A stretch of DNA of 22,374 nucleotides from a virus: positions 1-22,374 of IMG/VR virus record IMGVR_UViG_3300046009_012979. The stretch is one strand, 5' to 3'. Under the pieces are notes generated by a model. That model saw only the letters and a list, made by a program, of their open reading frames with translations, made no database searches and was not told the DNA's origin. The position numbers and the translations under genes are program-made. Position 1 is the first letter of the stretch. The number at the start of each line of letters is the position of its first letter. This document shows positions 6,436 through 12,582 of the stretch, in pieces.

Positions 6436-7276
6436 GATTATTCCCCTCCATAAGCTCCTTTGCTTGCAAACTAACTAATTCTTGCTTGCGTAGGCTAAAA
6501 GCCTCAATAGCTGCTAATCTTTGATCTTTATCTTTCAGGCTTGCAGCGCATTCTTTCCACAGGGTATTTAAGCTTGGAATGTCACTAGTACCTTGTAGTT
6601 TAGTATTTATTTCTTCTAACAAAACATTACTACTGCTAGTATCAAAATCGTAATTTTCATTATCGATTTTATCAACTTCAACTGTAAGATCTCTAAAATG
6701 TCTTTTGCAAGCTCTTTTTATTAAGCTTTTCATGCACATTTCTTGCTCCCACATATTCCATATTGTTTTATCGGTTGCACATCTTTTTATCTGCTCAAAA
6801 TCAGCCTTAGACATTGTTTCCAAAAAATCACCAGTAGGTAATTTAATTATACAATAGCCGCCTATTATAGGGGAGTTGGAAAACGGCTTTAATATCTTAT
6901 GATCATAATGGATTTTGCCGTCAATCTTAGTAAATTCCACAGGCGCATCATCATCTCTTACTAGTTGGATATCAAATTTTGCATCTGGATATTTTTGCAG
7001 AACTAAGTTTTTATAAGCTTGATGTGTTAGGGTAATCCCACGTGATGTTACTATAACTACATCACCATCTATTCTTAATCCTGTTAATGCTACTTTCTCG
7101 TAATACTCTACCCATGTTTCATTAGATATTTTTTGCGCCCACGGATTAACTAGCGTCCCATCTTTTTTCCTGTTTGTACATAACTTGTCAATGTAGCCTT
7201 GATAGCGATTAACATAACCGCAATCGTGATGCTTTAGTAATTGCCCGAGTTTTTTTATCATTATGCTATGAGTCAT
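6422..7276 (-). CDS. recT: RecT-family single-strand annealing protein
   Basis: The 284-residue product matches RecT/Redbeta-type proteins. The diagnostic C-terminal part reads 'GGYCIIKLPTGDFLETMSKADF' near the middle followed by 'WNMWEQEMCMKSLIKRACKRHF', in which an aromatic-rich helix and the 'EM..K..IKRA' pattern are typical. RecT proteins coat 3' single-stranded DNA made by the partner exonuclease and promote annealing and strand exchange in phage replication and repair. Pairing with the YqaJ exonuclease directly downstream supports the call. The tail (residues 220-284) is charged and less conserved. TAGGAG sits a few bases before the ATG. A recombination pair encoded beside highly repetitive genes may bear on how the repeats expand. 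Confidence 0.92.
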   Translation of the reverse strand: MTHSIMIKKLGQLLKHHDCGYVNRYQGYIDKLCTNRKKDGTLVNPWAQKISNETWVEYYEKVALTGLRIDGDVVIVTSRGITLTHQAYKNLVLQKYPDAKFDIQLVRDDDAPVEFTKIDGKIHYDHKILKPFSNSPIIGGYCIIKLPTGDFLETMSKADFEQIKRCATDKTIWNMWEQEMCMKSLIKRACKRHFRDLTVEVDKIDNENYDFDTSSSNVLLEEINTKLQGTSDIPSLNTLWKECAASLKDKDQRLAAIEAFSLRKQELVSLQAKELMEGNNHDNT

Positions 7277-7286
7277 ATTTTATCTC

Positions 7287-7562
7287 CTATAAATTAAATT
7301 CGTATTTAAGATCTGCAATTAAGGCACTGCAAATGCCTTCAAGCTCACACGACCAGCCACTTGTAATATCTTCCGCTTTATTAGCTACGTCACCAAGTTG
7401 CCTTACTTCTCCTTCCACATAAGCATCAAGATCTTTAAACCTTTTTTGCAAATCTTCTATAAAATCTTCCAGAAGCCTTAAACTAGTTTCATCATAGTTA
7501 GGCTTCCAAGCTTCCTCTCTTACTGTATCTTCCATGAGATCGTCTAAAATTTGTGTATCCAT
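7287..7562 (-). CDS. Acidic early protein, 91 residues, unknown function
   Basis: First gene of the leftward early operon, about 27 bases after the predicted transcription start. The product is acidic and mostly helical, with a likely coiled-coil at residues 26-65 ('LRLLEDFIEDLQKRFKDLDA' and on). I do not recognise the family. Its place at the head of a recT/exonuclease operon suggests an early role, for example a host-nuclease inhibitor like lambda Gam, but no sequence similarity to Gam was noticed. A TAGG lies ten bases upstream of the ATG, a weaker ribosome binding site than its neighbours have. The stop is ten bases from recT. Confidence 0.75.
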   Translation of the reverse strand: MDTQILDDLMEDTVREEAWKPNYDETSLRLLEDFIEDLQKRFKDLDAYVEGEVRQLGDVANKAEDITSGWSCELEGICSALIADLKYEFNL

Positions 7563-7594
7563 AATAAAAACCTATTATTTGTTAATTGATATAA

Positions 7595-7617
7595 AATCTT
7601 ATCCTATGGTAAAGATT
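7595..7617. promoter_or_regulatory. Operator dyad 1
   Basis: Inverted arms AATCTT and AAGATT flank an 11-base centre and cover the leftward promoter's spacer and -10 box. It shares GTAAAGATT with operator dyad 2, 44 bases away. A repressor bound here would block leftward transcription. The HTH protein at 8173-8388 is a candidate ligand. Confidence 0.55.
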
Positions 7618-7624
7618 CAGTCAA
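7596..7624 (-). promoter_or_regulatory. Leftward early promoter
   Basis: Read on the - strand there is TTGACT (7624-7619), a 17-base spacer and TAAGAT (7601-7596), a near-consensus sigma70-type promoter placed to start transcription about 27 bases before the acidic early gene. Operator dyad 1 lies across its spacer and -10 box. Confidence 0.75.
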
Positions 7625-7634
7625 GTATAAAATT

Positions 7635-7661
7635 AATCTTTCTTTACCCTTAGTAAAGATT
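7635..7661. promoter_or_regulatory. Operator dyad 2
   Basis: Outer arms AATCTTT/AAAGATT with inner arms CTTTAC/GTAAAG form a nested dyad lying between the two -35 boxes, just upstream of the rightward promoter. The second arm repeats GTAAAGATT of operator dyad 1. Spacing and symmetry suggest cooperative binding of a small phage repressor. Confidence 0.55.
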
Positions 7662-7663
7662 TA

Positions 7664-7692
7664 TTGACTATTTTTTAATTTACGTATAAGAT
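7664..7692 (+). promoter_or_regulatory. Rightward early promoter for ssb operon
   Basis: TTGACT (7664-7669), a 17-base spacer and TAAGAT (7687-7692). The -35 and -10 hexamers are the same as in the opposing leftward promoter, so the two face away from each other as a matched pair. Expected transcription start is near 7699, leaving a leader of about 29 bases before ssb. Confidence 0.75.
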
Positions 7693-7727
7693 AAGTTCTT
7701 TTTTAACCTAATAAAAAGTATAGTTTT

Positions 7728-8162
7728 ATGAGTGGCTCAATTAATAAAGTAATTTTAATAGGCAATCTAGGAAAAGACCCTGAAATAAAAGCAACGCAAA
7801 ACGGAAAGGAACTAGCTAATCTTACCGTTGCGACCTCCGAATATTGGAAAGATAAAAGCACAGGCGCACGAAAAGAAAAAACCGAGTGGCACAAGGTAGT
7901 TGTCTTTAACAAAAATATTGTAGGCTTAGCAAAAACTTATCTAGCAAAGGGCGCAAAAGTATATATTGAAGGCTCTTTGCAAACAAGAAAATGGCAAGAT
8001 CAAACAGGCAAAGACTGTTATAGTACTGAAATAGTGATCCAGGAGTATGCAGGCAATCTTACTATGCTAAGTAAAAATCAAGATAGCGTAACCCCATTGC
8101 CAGCAGATCAAGCGGACACTGGATTGCCGTTTGATGATAATGATGATGAAATACCTTTTTAA
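7728..8162 (+). CDS. ssb: Single-stranded DNA-binding protein
   Basis: A 144-residue SSB with the OB fold starting 'SINKVILIGNLGKDPEIK' and containing 'KTEWHKVVVF' and 'YIEGSLQTRKW', the usual strand and loop landmarks. It ends in the acidic tip 'DDNDDEIPF', the peptide that recruits repair and replication partners. It should coat single-stranded DNA during phage replication and work beside RecT and the exonuclease encoded on the other side of the divergent promoter. It is shorter than host SSBs because the linker before the tip is brief. The ribosome binding site is poor (AAAAGTATAG), but the start is fixed by the family. Confidence 0.96.
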   Translation: MSGSINKVILIGNLGKDPEIKATQNGKELANLTVATSEYWKDKSTGARKEKTEWHKVVVFNKNIVGLAKTYLAKGAKVYIEGSLQTRKWQDQTGKDCYSTEIVIQEYAGNLTMLSKNQDSVTPLPADQADTGLPFDDNDDEIPF

Positions 8163-8172
8163 GGAGTGAAAA

Positions 8173-8388
8173 ATGAAACAAACAAAAGGCCTTAAAGCCC
8201 TTATTAAATTTTTTGAAGAAAATAAGAGAGTGAGGCAATCTGCTATTGCACAGCTTCTAGGAGTCTCAGAAGCTTATATTTCTTTGCTTGTAAGCGGTAA
8301 AAAACAGCCGTCTTTAAAAACAGCTTGCACAATAGAAGCAATAACATCTGGAAAAGTTAAAGCTTCAGATTGGTTGATACAAATATGA
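8173..8388 (+). CDS. Cro/YdaS-like HTH DNA-binding protein
   Basis: The 71-residue product is a compact helix-turn-helix protein: 'RQSAIAQLLGVSEAYISLLVSGKKQPSLKTACTIEAIT' spans the recognition unit, with the turn 'LGVSEAYIS' and the Cro/XRE-type 'SGKKQPSLKTA'. The C-terminal 'GKVKASDWL' resembles the end of YdaS/Cro family proteins. It probably represses the divergent early promoters 480-570 bases upstream, whose dyads would suit a small dimer; this is inference. A strong AAGGAG precedes the ATG. Its TGA overlaps the ATG of the resolvase gene (ATGA), so the two are coupled. Confidence 0.85.
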   Translation: MKQTKGLKALIKFFEENKRVRQSAIAQLLGVSEAYISLLVSGKKQPSLKTACTIEAITSGKVKASDWLIQI

Positions 8389-8738
8389 TAAAGCTTGTGT
8401 TTCCTTGGTTTAATCCTGTTTTAAATCCTAATGTTAAAAAATTCCACATGACTAAAGCAACGGCGCAAAAAAGCCAAAAAAAAGAATGGTATTTTTTAAC
8501 AAAAAAACAATTACCTATTACCCCTAAAAAGACAGCAGAAGAGATAGAGCTTTCTATTACTTATTATCCACCAGATAAAAGACGCAGGGATACAGATAAT
8601 TGCAAGGCAGCGATTAAAGGCGGCCTTGACGGATTAGCCTTAGCGATAGGGATTGATGATAGGTATTTTTCTTATGGCTACGAGCGCAAGGGACAAGTAA
8701 GAGAGGGCGGAGAGATAGAAATACAAATTAAATTCTAG
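8385..8738 (+). CDS. rusA: RusA-family Holliday junction resolvase
   Basis: From the ATG at 8385 the protein has 117 residues, close to the 120 of E. coli RusA. The signature 'RRRDTDNCKAAIKGGLDGLA' carries D69 and D71 and nearby lysines, and 'IGIDDRYFS' carries D91 and D92, matching the acidic cluster of RusA that binds the metal and cuts four-way junctions symmetrically. The early 'FPWFNPVLNPN' fits the usual N-terminal strand. It would resolve recombination and replication intermediates made by the RecT system. A TTG start 15 bases upstream is possible, but the ATG that overlaps the HTH gene stop is more typical. Confidence 0.93.
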   Translation: MIKLVFPWFNPVLNPNVKKFHMTKATAQKSQKKEWYFLTKKQLPITPKKTAEEIELSITYYPPDKRRRDTDNCKAAIKGGLDGLALAIGIDDRYFSYGYERKGQVREGGEIEIQIKF

Positions 8739-8811
8739 GCGCATAAAATATGCGTATAACTCAAATATAAGGAATGTATGCACCTAGATTTTACCTTAAC
8801 AAAAGGAACAA

Positions 8812-8832
8812 AAGGATTTTTATTATATCCTT
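8812..8832. terminator. Weak hairpin between converging operons
   Basis: A six-pair stem AAGGAT/ATCCTT with a nine-base AT-rich loop sits between rusA and the end of the second repeat array. On the - strand it is followed by TTGTTCCTTTTGTT, so it could end leftward transcription of the array. The stem is AT-rich and short, so confidence is low. The rest of 8739-8870 shows only a second small hairpin (GCGCATA/TATGCGT near 8740-8757). Confidence 0.3.
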
Positions 8833-8870
8833 ACCGCATAATGCTTGTCAATTACAAATTAAGCTCTACC

Positions 8871-9446
8871 CTATTGTTTTAGATTGGGGCAATGGCAGGC
8901 TTTAAAACCTTTTTTAAAGATTGCACCAGAAACGGAAGTTAAAGAATCGCAATACGAAAACACAACCTTACCGTTAAAAGTTGCACCCTCAGCCGAGGTT
9001 AAAGAATTGCAACAGTCAAACACAACCTTACCGTTAAAAGTTGCATCAGCAAGCGAAGTTAAAGAATAGCACCACGAAAACTCAACATTACCATTAAAAG
9101 TAGTGCCAGCAACCGAGGCGAAAGACTTGCAAGACACAAACTCAACATTACCATTAAAAGTAGAGCTAGCAACCGACACTAAAGAATCGCATTCATAAAA
9201 ATCAACATAAACATTAAAAGTAACACCTTCAAGCGAGGCTAAGGAATCGCACCGAAAAAAATCAACATAACCGTTAAAAGTGACACCTTCAAGCGAAGTC
9301 AAAGAATCGCACCGAAAAAACTCAACATCTTTTTTAAAAATTATCTTATCCCCTTCAACTTCTACAACATCAGCCCCAAATTCTGCCAAGGCTACTTTGT
9401 CTAGTTGGCCGTTTTTTATATCTTCATCTGTAATTTTTATAATCAT
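8871..9446 (-). CDS. LRR-like repeat protein, array 2 gene 7 (7 repeats, last)
   Basis: A protein of 191 residues (39 + 7 x 20 + 12). Repeats 1 and 2 ('DVEFFRCDSL', 'YVDFFRCDSL') are near copies. Repeats 6 and 7 start 'KVVF' and differ in the next residues (DC, SY). Repeat 4 has F where L is usual ('CKSFASV'). The cap 'GFKACHCPNLKQ' ends at a TAG and is followed by GGGTAGAGC, a degraded remnant of the CAATAGGAG junction, so another gene once followed or the array was cut here. The start overlaps the stop of gene 6 as TAATG. Confidence 0.87.
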   Translation of the reverse strand: MIIKITDEDIKNGQLDKVALAEFGADVVEVEGDKIIFKKDVEFFRCDSLTSLEGVTFNGYVDFFRCDSLASLEGVTFNVYVDFYECDSLVSVASSTFNGNVEFVSCKSFASVAGTTFNGNVEFSWCYSLTSLADATFNGKVVFDCCNSLTSAEGATFNGKVVFSYCDSLTSVSGAIFKKGFKACHCPNLKQ

Positions 9447-10030
9447 TATTTTAACTCCTCTCTTATAATTTGAACATTTCTTTTAAACAATCCAAGATCA
9501 GGCAACTTTAAAGACTTACACTTAACAAAACTAACATTATCGTAAAAAAAGGCATCATTCACCGAACGCAAGGAATCGCATCCATGAAAACTAACGCAAC
9601 CTTTAAAAATAGAGTTAGAAACTGAAGATAAAGATCTACACCAATTAACAAAAAGATGACCGTTAAAAGTAGTATCAGCAACCGAGGTTAAAGAATCGCA
9701 ATGCGCAAACTCAACATTAAGGTTAAATTGTCCGCCATGAACGGAGGCTAAAGAATTGCAATGAAGAAATTGAACATTACTGTTAAAAGTTGCGTTGCGG
9801 AGCGAGTCTAAAGAATCGCAATAGAAAAACCTAATATTGCTATTCTTATCCTCAGAACTTTGAAAAAAAACACCCTGAAGCGACTTTAAAGAGTAGCAAC
9901 AGTCAAACGTAACATCATTGTAAAAAAAAATCTTACTGCCATCAATTCTGACAGTATTACCGCTTAGCCTAGCCAAGGCTTCTTTATCTAACTTACCGCC
10001 TGTTATATATTTATCTGTTATTTCTATCAT
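9446..10030 (-). CDS. LRR-like repeat protein, array 2 gene 6 (7 repeats, divergent)
   Basis: At 194 residues this is the most divergent member: a 38-residue N-terminal segment ('MIEITDKYITGGKLDKEALARLSGN...'), seven repeats and the type-B cap 'LGLFKRNVQIIREELK'. A six-residue insertion ('SEDKNS') lies between repeats 1 and 2, one of only two breaks in the 20-residue rule across the family. Framework changes include 'HLFVNWC' in repeat 5 and 'SLKLPDLG' in repeat 7. The type-B cap is otherwise found only in genes 5 and 6 of array 1. It begins 11 bases after the stop of gene 5 behind AATAGGAGAAAAAATAATG, and its cap codes for the next ribosome binding site. Confidence 0.85.
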   Translation of the reverse strand: MIEITDKYITGGKLDKEALARLSGNTVRIDGSKIFFYNDVTFDCCYSLKSLQGVFFQSSEDKNSNIRFFYCDSLDSLRNATFNSNVQFLHCNSLASVHGGQFNLNVEFAHCDSLTSVADTTFNGHLFVNWCRSLSSVSNSIFKGCVSFHGCDSLRSVNDAFFYDNVSFVKCKSLKLPDLGLFKRNVQIIREELK

Positions 10031-10041
10031 TATTTTTTCTC

Positions 10042-10557
10042 CTATTGTTTTAGATTGGGGCAGCTATGAGCTTCAAAGCCTTTTTTAAAGGTTGCACCAG
10101 CTACTGAGGCTAAATAATTGCAATAAAAAAACTCAACGCCACCGTTAAAAACAGCATCAGAAACCGAGGCTAAAGAAATACAAGAAATAAACTCAGCATC
10201 ACCGTTAAAAGTAGCACCAGCCACTGAGCTTAAATTGCGGCACTCTCTAAACAAAATCATTTTGTTAAAAGTAGCACCAGCAGCGGAGCTTAAAGAATCG
10301 CAATCCCAAAACCTAACAGCACCGTTAAAAGTAGTACCAGCAACTGACACTAAAGAATCACAACGATCAAACTTAACATTACCGTTAAAAGTAGCACTCT
10401 CGACAGAGGTTAAAGACTTGCATTCATAAAACTCAACCTCAGTTTTAAAAATTATCTTATCGTCTTGAAACTCGACTGCATCAGCCCCTAGCAAGGCCAA
10501 GGCTTCTTTTTTTATTTTGCCGTCTTTTATATCTTCATTTGTTATTTTTATAATCAT
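10042..10557 (-). CDS. LRR-like repeat protein, array 2 gene 5 (6 repeats)
   Basis: This 171-residue protein is 39 + 6 x 20 + 12. The N-terminal segment 'ITNEDIKDGKIKKEALALLG' belongs to the 'LALLG' subgroup with array 2 gene 3 and array 1 gene 1. Exposed positions vary widely (YE, DR, WD, RE, IS, FY between F and C), and repeat 4 departs from the framework ('MILFRECRNLSSV'). The cap ends KQ with TAG, where a single base change from GAG removes the last four residues found in other caps. The ribosome binding site AATAGGAG survives as the signal for gene 6. Confidence 0.87.
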   Translation of the reverse strand: MIIKITNEDIKDGKIKKEALALLGADAVEFQDDKIIFKTEVEFYECKSLTSVESATFNGNVKFDRCDSLVSVAGTTFNGAVRFWDCDSLSSAAGATFNKMILFRECRNLSSVAGATFNGDAEFISCISLASVSDAVFNGGVEFFYCNYLASVAGATFKKGFEAHSCPNLKQ

Positions 10558-10568
10558 TATTCTAACTC

Positions 10569-11144
10569 CTATTGTTTTAGATTGGGGCAGTGTTTAGCTT
10601 CAAAGCCTTTTTTAAAGGTTGCACCATCAACTGAGGCTAAAGAGTTACAATGCCAAAATTCGACATCACCGTCAAAAGTTGCACCAGAAACCGAGGCTAA
10701 AGAATCAGACCAGGCAAACTCAACATCACCATTAAAAACGGCACCAGAAACCGAGGCTAAAGAATAGCAATACCAAAACCGAACCTCACCGTTAAAGGTA
10801 GCACCAGAAACCGAGGTTAAAGACTCGCAATGCCAAAACTGAACCTCACCGTTAAAGGTAGCACCAGTAAGCGAGGTTAAAGACTCGCAATACAAAAACT
10901 CAACATTACCATTAAAAACGGCACCAGAAACCGAGGTTAAAGAATAGCAATGTTCAAAATCAACGTCACCCTTAAAAGTTGCACCAGCAAGCGAGGTTAA
11001 AGAATAGCAACACGAAAACGCAACATCACTTTTAAAAATTATCTCAACGCCTTCAATTTCTACAACATCATCTCCAAATTCTGCCAAGGCTTCTTTATCT
11101 AGTTGACCATCTTTTATGTGTTCATCTGTTATTTTTATTATCAT
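10569..11144 (-). CDS. LRR-like repeat protein, array 2 gene 4 (7 repeats)
   Basis: I start this gene at the ATG at 11144, giving 191 residues, because the family segment 'MIIKITDEHIKDG' begins there behind AATAGGAGTTAGAATA; a frame open back to 11177 adds 11 residues that do not belong to the family. Repeats 4-7 and the cap are nearly identical to the end of array 1 gene 4 about 7.2 kb away, while repeats 1-2 ('DVAFSCCYSL', 'DVDFEHCYSL') are not, so it looks like a hybrid made by recombination between the arrays. Repeat 6 has serine for cysteine ('AWSDSL'). Confidence 0.88.
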   Translation of the reverse strand: MIIKITDEHIKDGQLDKEALAEFGDDVVEIEGVEIIFKSDVAFSCCYSLTSLAGATFKGDVDFEHCYSLTSVSGAVFNGNVEFLYCESLTSLTGATFNGEVQFWHCESLTSVSGATFNGEVRFWYCYSLASVSGAVFNGDVEFAWSDSLASVSGATFDGDVEFWHCNSLASVDGATFKKGFEAKHCPNLKQ

Positions 11145-11155
11145 TATTCTAACTC

Positions 11156-11971
11156 CTATTGTTTTAGATTGGGGCAATTGTAAGCTCTAAAGCCTTTTTT
11201 AAAGGTTGCATCAGCAACGGAGATCAAAGATTTGCAACTTTCAAATTTAACATTACCGTTAAATGTAATGTCGTAAACAAAGAATAAATTATTACACTCA
11301 AAAAATTCAACATCACCGTTAAAAGTAATCCCAGTAACAGAGGCTAAAGATTTGCAGTAAGTAAAATGAACTCTACCATTAAAAGTGGCTCCAGAAAGCG
11401 AGGTTAAAGACTCGCAAAGATAAAACTTAACATCACCGTTAAAAGTAGATCCAGCAACTGAAGTTAAATATTTGCAGTAAGAAGACTTAACATTACCGTA
11501 AAAAGTAGTACCATCAACCGACTTTAAAGAATTGCAATTTTCAAAATCAACCTCACCCTTAAAAACAGTGCCATCAACTGAGGCTAAAGAATCGCACCAC
11601 AAAAACACAACCTCACCTTTAAAAGTTACTCCAGATACCGTAGCTAACGAATTGCAATGCAAAAAAGCAACACGACGGTTGAACACAGCTCCTTTAACAG
11701 AGGTTAAAGAGTTACATCTATCAAAATATACATTATTGTTAAAAGTAGCACCATCAAGCGAGGCTAAAGAATCGCACGGCAAAAAAAGAACATTACCATT
11801 AAAAGTAGTGCCAGAAAGCGAGGTTAAAGACTTACACCAACTAAACCCTACATCACTTTTAAAAATTATCTCATCGCCTTCAATTTCTACAACATCAGCC
11901 CCTAGCAAGGCCAAGGCTTCTTTGTTTATTTTTCCGTTTTTTATGTATTTATCTGTTATTTTTATAATCAT
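11156..11971 (-). CDS. LRR-like repeat protein, array 2 gene 3 (11 repeats)
   Basis: The product has 271 residues (39 + 11 x 20 + 12) and, unlike the long genes of array 1, its eleven repeats are all different, with no near-identical units. It therefore appears older or less homogenised. Residues between F and C run SW, LP, DR, LH, LW, EN, (SY), YL, TY, FE and ES. Repeat 7 lacks the usual phenylalanine ('NVKSSYCKYL') and repeat 10 is degenerate ('CNNLFFVYDITFNG'). The cap 'GFRAYNCPNLKQ' ends with TAG 11 bases before gene 4. The start overlaps the stop of gene 2. Confidence 0.88.
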   Translation of the reverse strand: MIIKITDKYIKNGKINKEALALLGADVVEIEGDEIIFKSDVGFSWCKSLTSLSGTTFNGNVLFLPCDSLASLDGATFNNNVYFDRCNSLTSVKGAVFNRRVAFLHCNSLATVSGVTFKGEVVFLWCDSLASVDGTVFKGEVDFENCNSLKSVDGTTFYGNVKSSYCKYLTSVAGSTFNGDVKFYLCESLTSLSGATFNGRVHFTYCKSLASVTGITFNGDVEFFECNNLFFVYDITFNGNVKFESCKSLISVADATFKKGFRAYNCPNLKQ

Positions 11972-12582
11972 TATTCTAACTCCTCTTGTTTTAGATTATT
12001 GCATTTGTAAGCTTTAAAGCCACATTTAAAAATAGCATTGTCAACTGAGGCTAAAGAGTTACACCTATAAAAACTAACTTTATTATAAAAAACCGCACAA
12101 TCAACCGAGGCTAAAGACTCGCACCCATAAAATTCAACATAACGATAAAAAATAATGCCGGCAACCGAGGCTAAAGACTCGCACACCCAAAACTTAACAA
12201 TACCATTAAAAACCGTACCAGCGAGCGACGATAAAGAATCGCAAAACAAGAAAACAACATCACTATTAAAAACAGAATCAGAAACAGAAACTAAAGCAGG
12301 GCAATCCAAAAACCGAACATTACCATTAAAAGTAGCATCAGAAACAGATTTTAAATAAGTGCAATCTCTAAATAAGACCATATTGTTAAAAATTACTTTT
12401 GCAAGTGAACCTATAGAGTTAATAATCCACTCCCCATTATCTTGATAAGCATCAAACTTAACATCAGTTTTAAAAATTATTCTATCACCTTGAATTTCTA
12501 CAACATCATCTCCAAATTCTGCCAAGGCTTCTTTATCTAGTTGACCATCTTTTATGTGTTCATCTGTTATTTTTATTATCAT
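11971..12582 (-). CDS. LRR-like repeat protein, array 2 gene 2 (7 repeats, one lengthened)
   Basis: The first repeat of this 203-residue protein is enlarged by eight residues ('DVKFDAYQDNGEWIINSIGS') and lacks the cysteine, which may form a loop or a variant N-terminal cap. Six normal repeats follow, then the cap 'GFKAYKCNNLKQEELE'. The 'IIFYRYVEFYGC' unit is encoded by 59 bases identical to array 1 gene 6. The N-terminal segment matches that of array 1 gene 4 ('MIIKITDEHIKDGQLDKEAL'). It overlaps both neighbours by one base, with GAG GAG in the cap as ribosome binding site. Confidence 0.87.
   Translation of the reverse strand: MIIKITDEHIKDGQLDKEALAEFGDDVVEIQGDRIIFKTDVKFDAYQDNGEWIINSIGSLAKVIFNNMVLFRDCTYLKSVSDATFNGNVRFLDCPALVSVSDSVFNSDVVFLFCDSLSSLAGTVFNGIVKFWVCESLASVAGIIFYRYVEFYGCESLASVDCAVFYNKVSFYRCNSLASVDNAIFKCGFKAYKCNNLKQEELE

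Noticed and set aside
8777-8881. 34-codon frame starting MHLDFTLTKG behind AAGGA
   Set aside because: Too short, with no distinct features, running into the end of the repeat array. It cannot be told apart from chance.
11532-12017. 161-codon open frame on the + strand opposite a repeat gene, and similar ones at 3324-3575, 8884-9069, 9280-9468, 10235-10429 and 12155-12358
   Set aside because: They mirror the repeats in antisense; codon composition of the units leaves this frame free of stops. They have no ribosome binding sites and give repetitive K/P/S/T-rich products.
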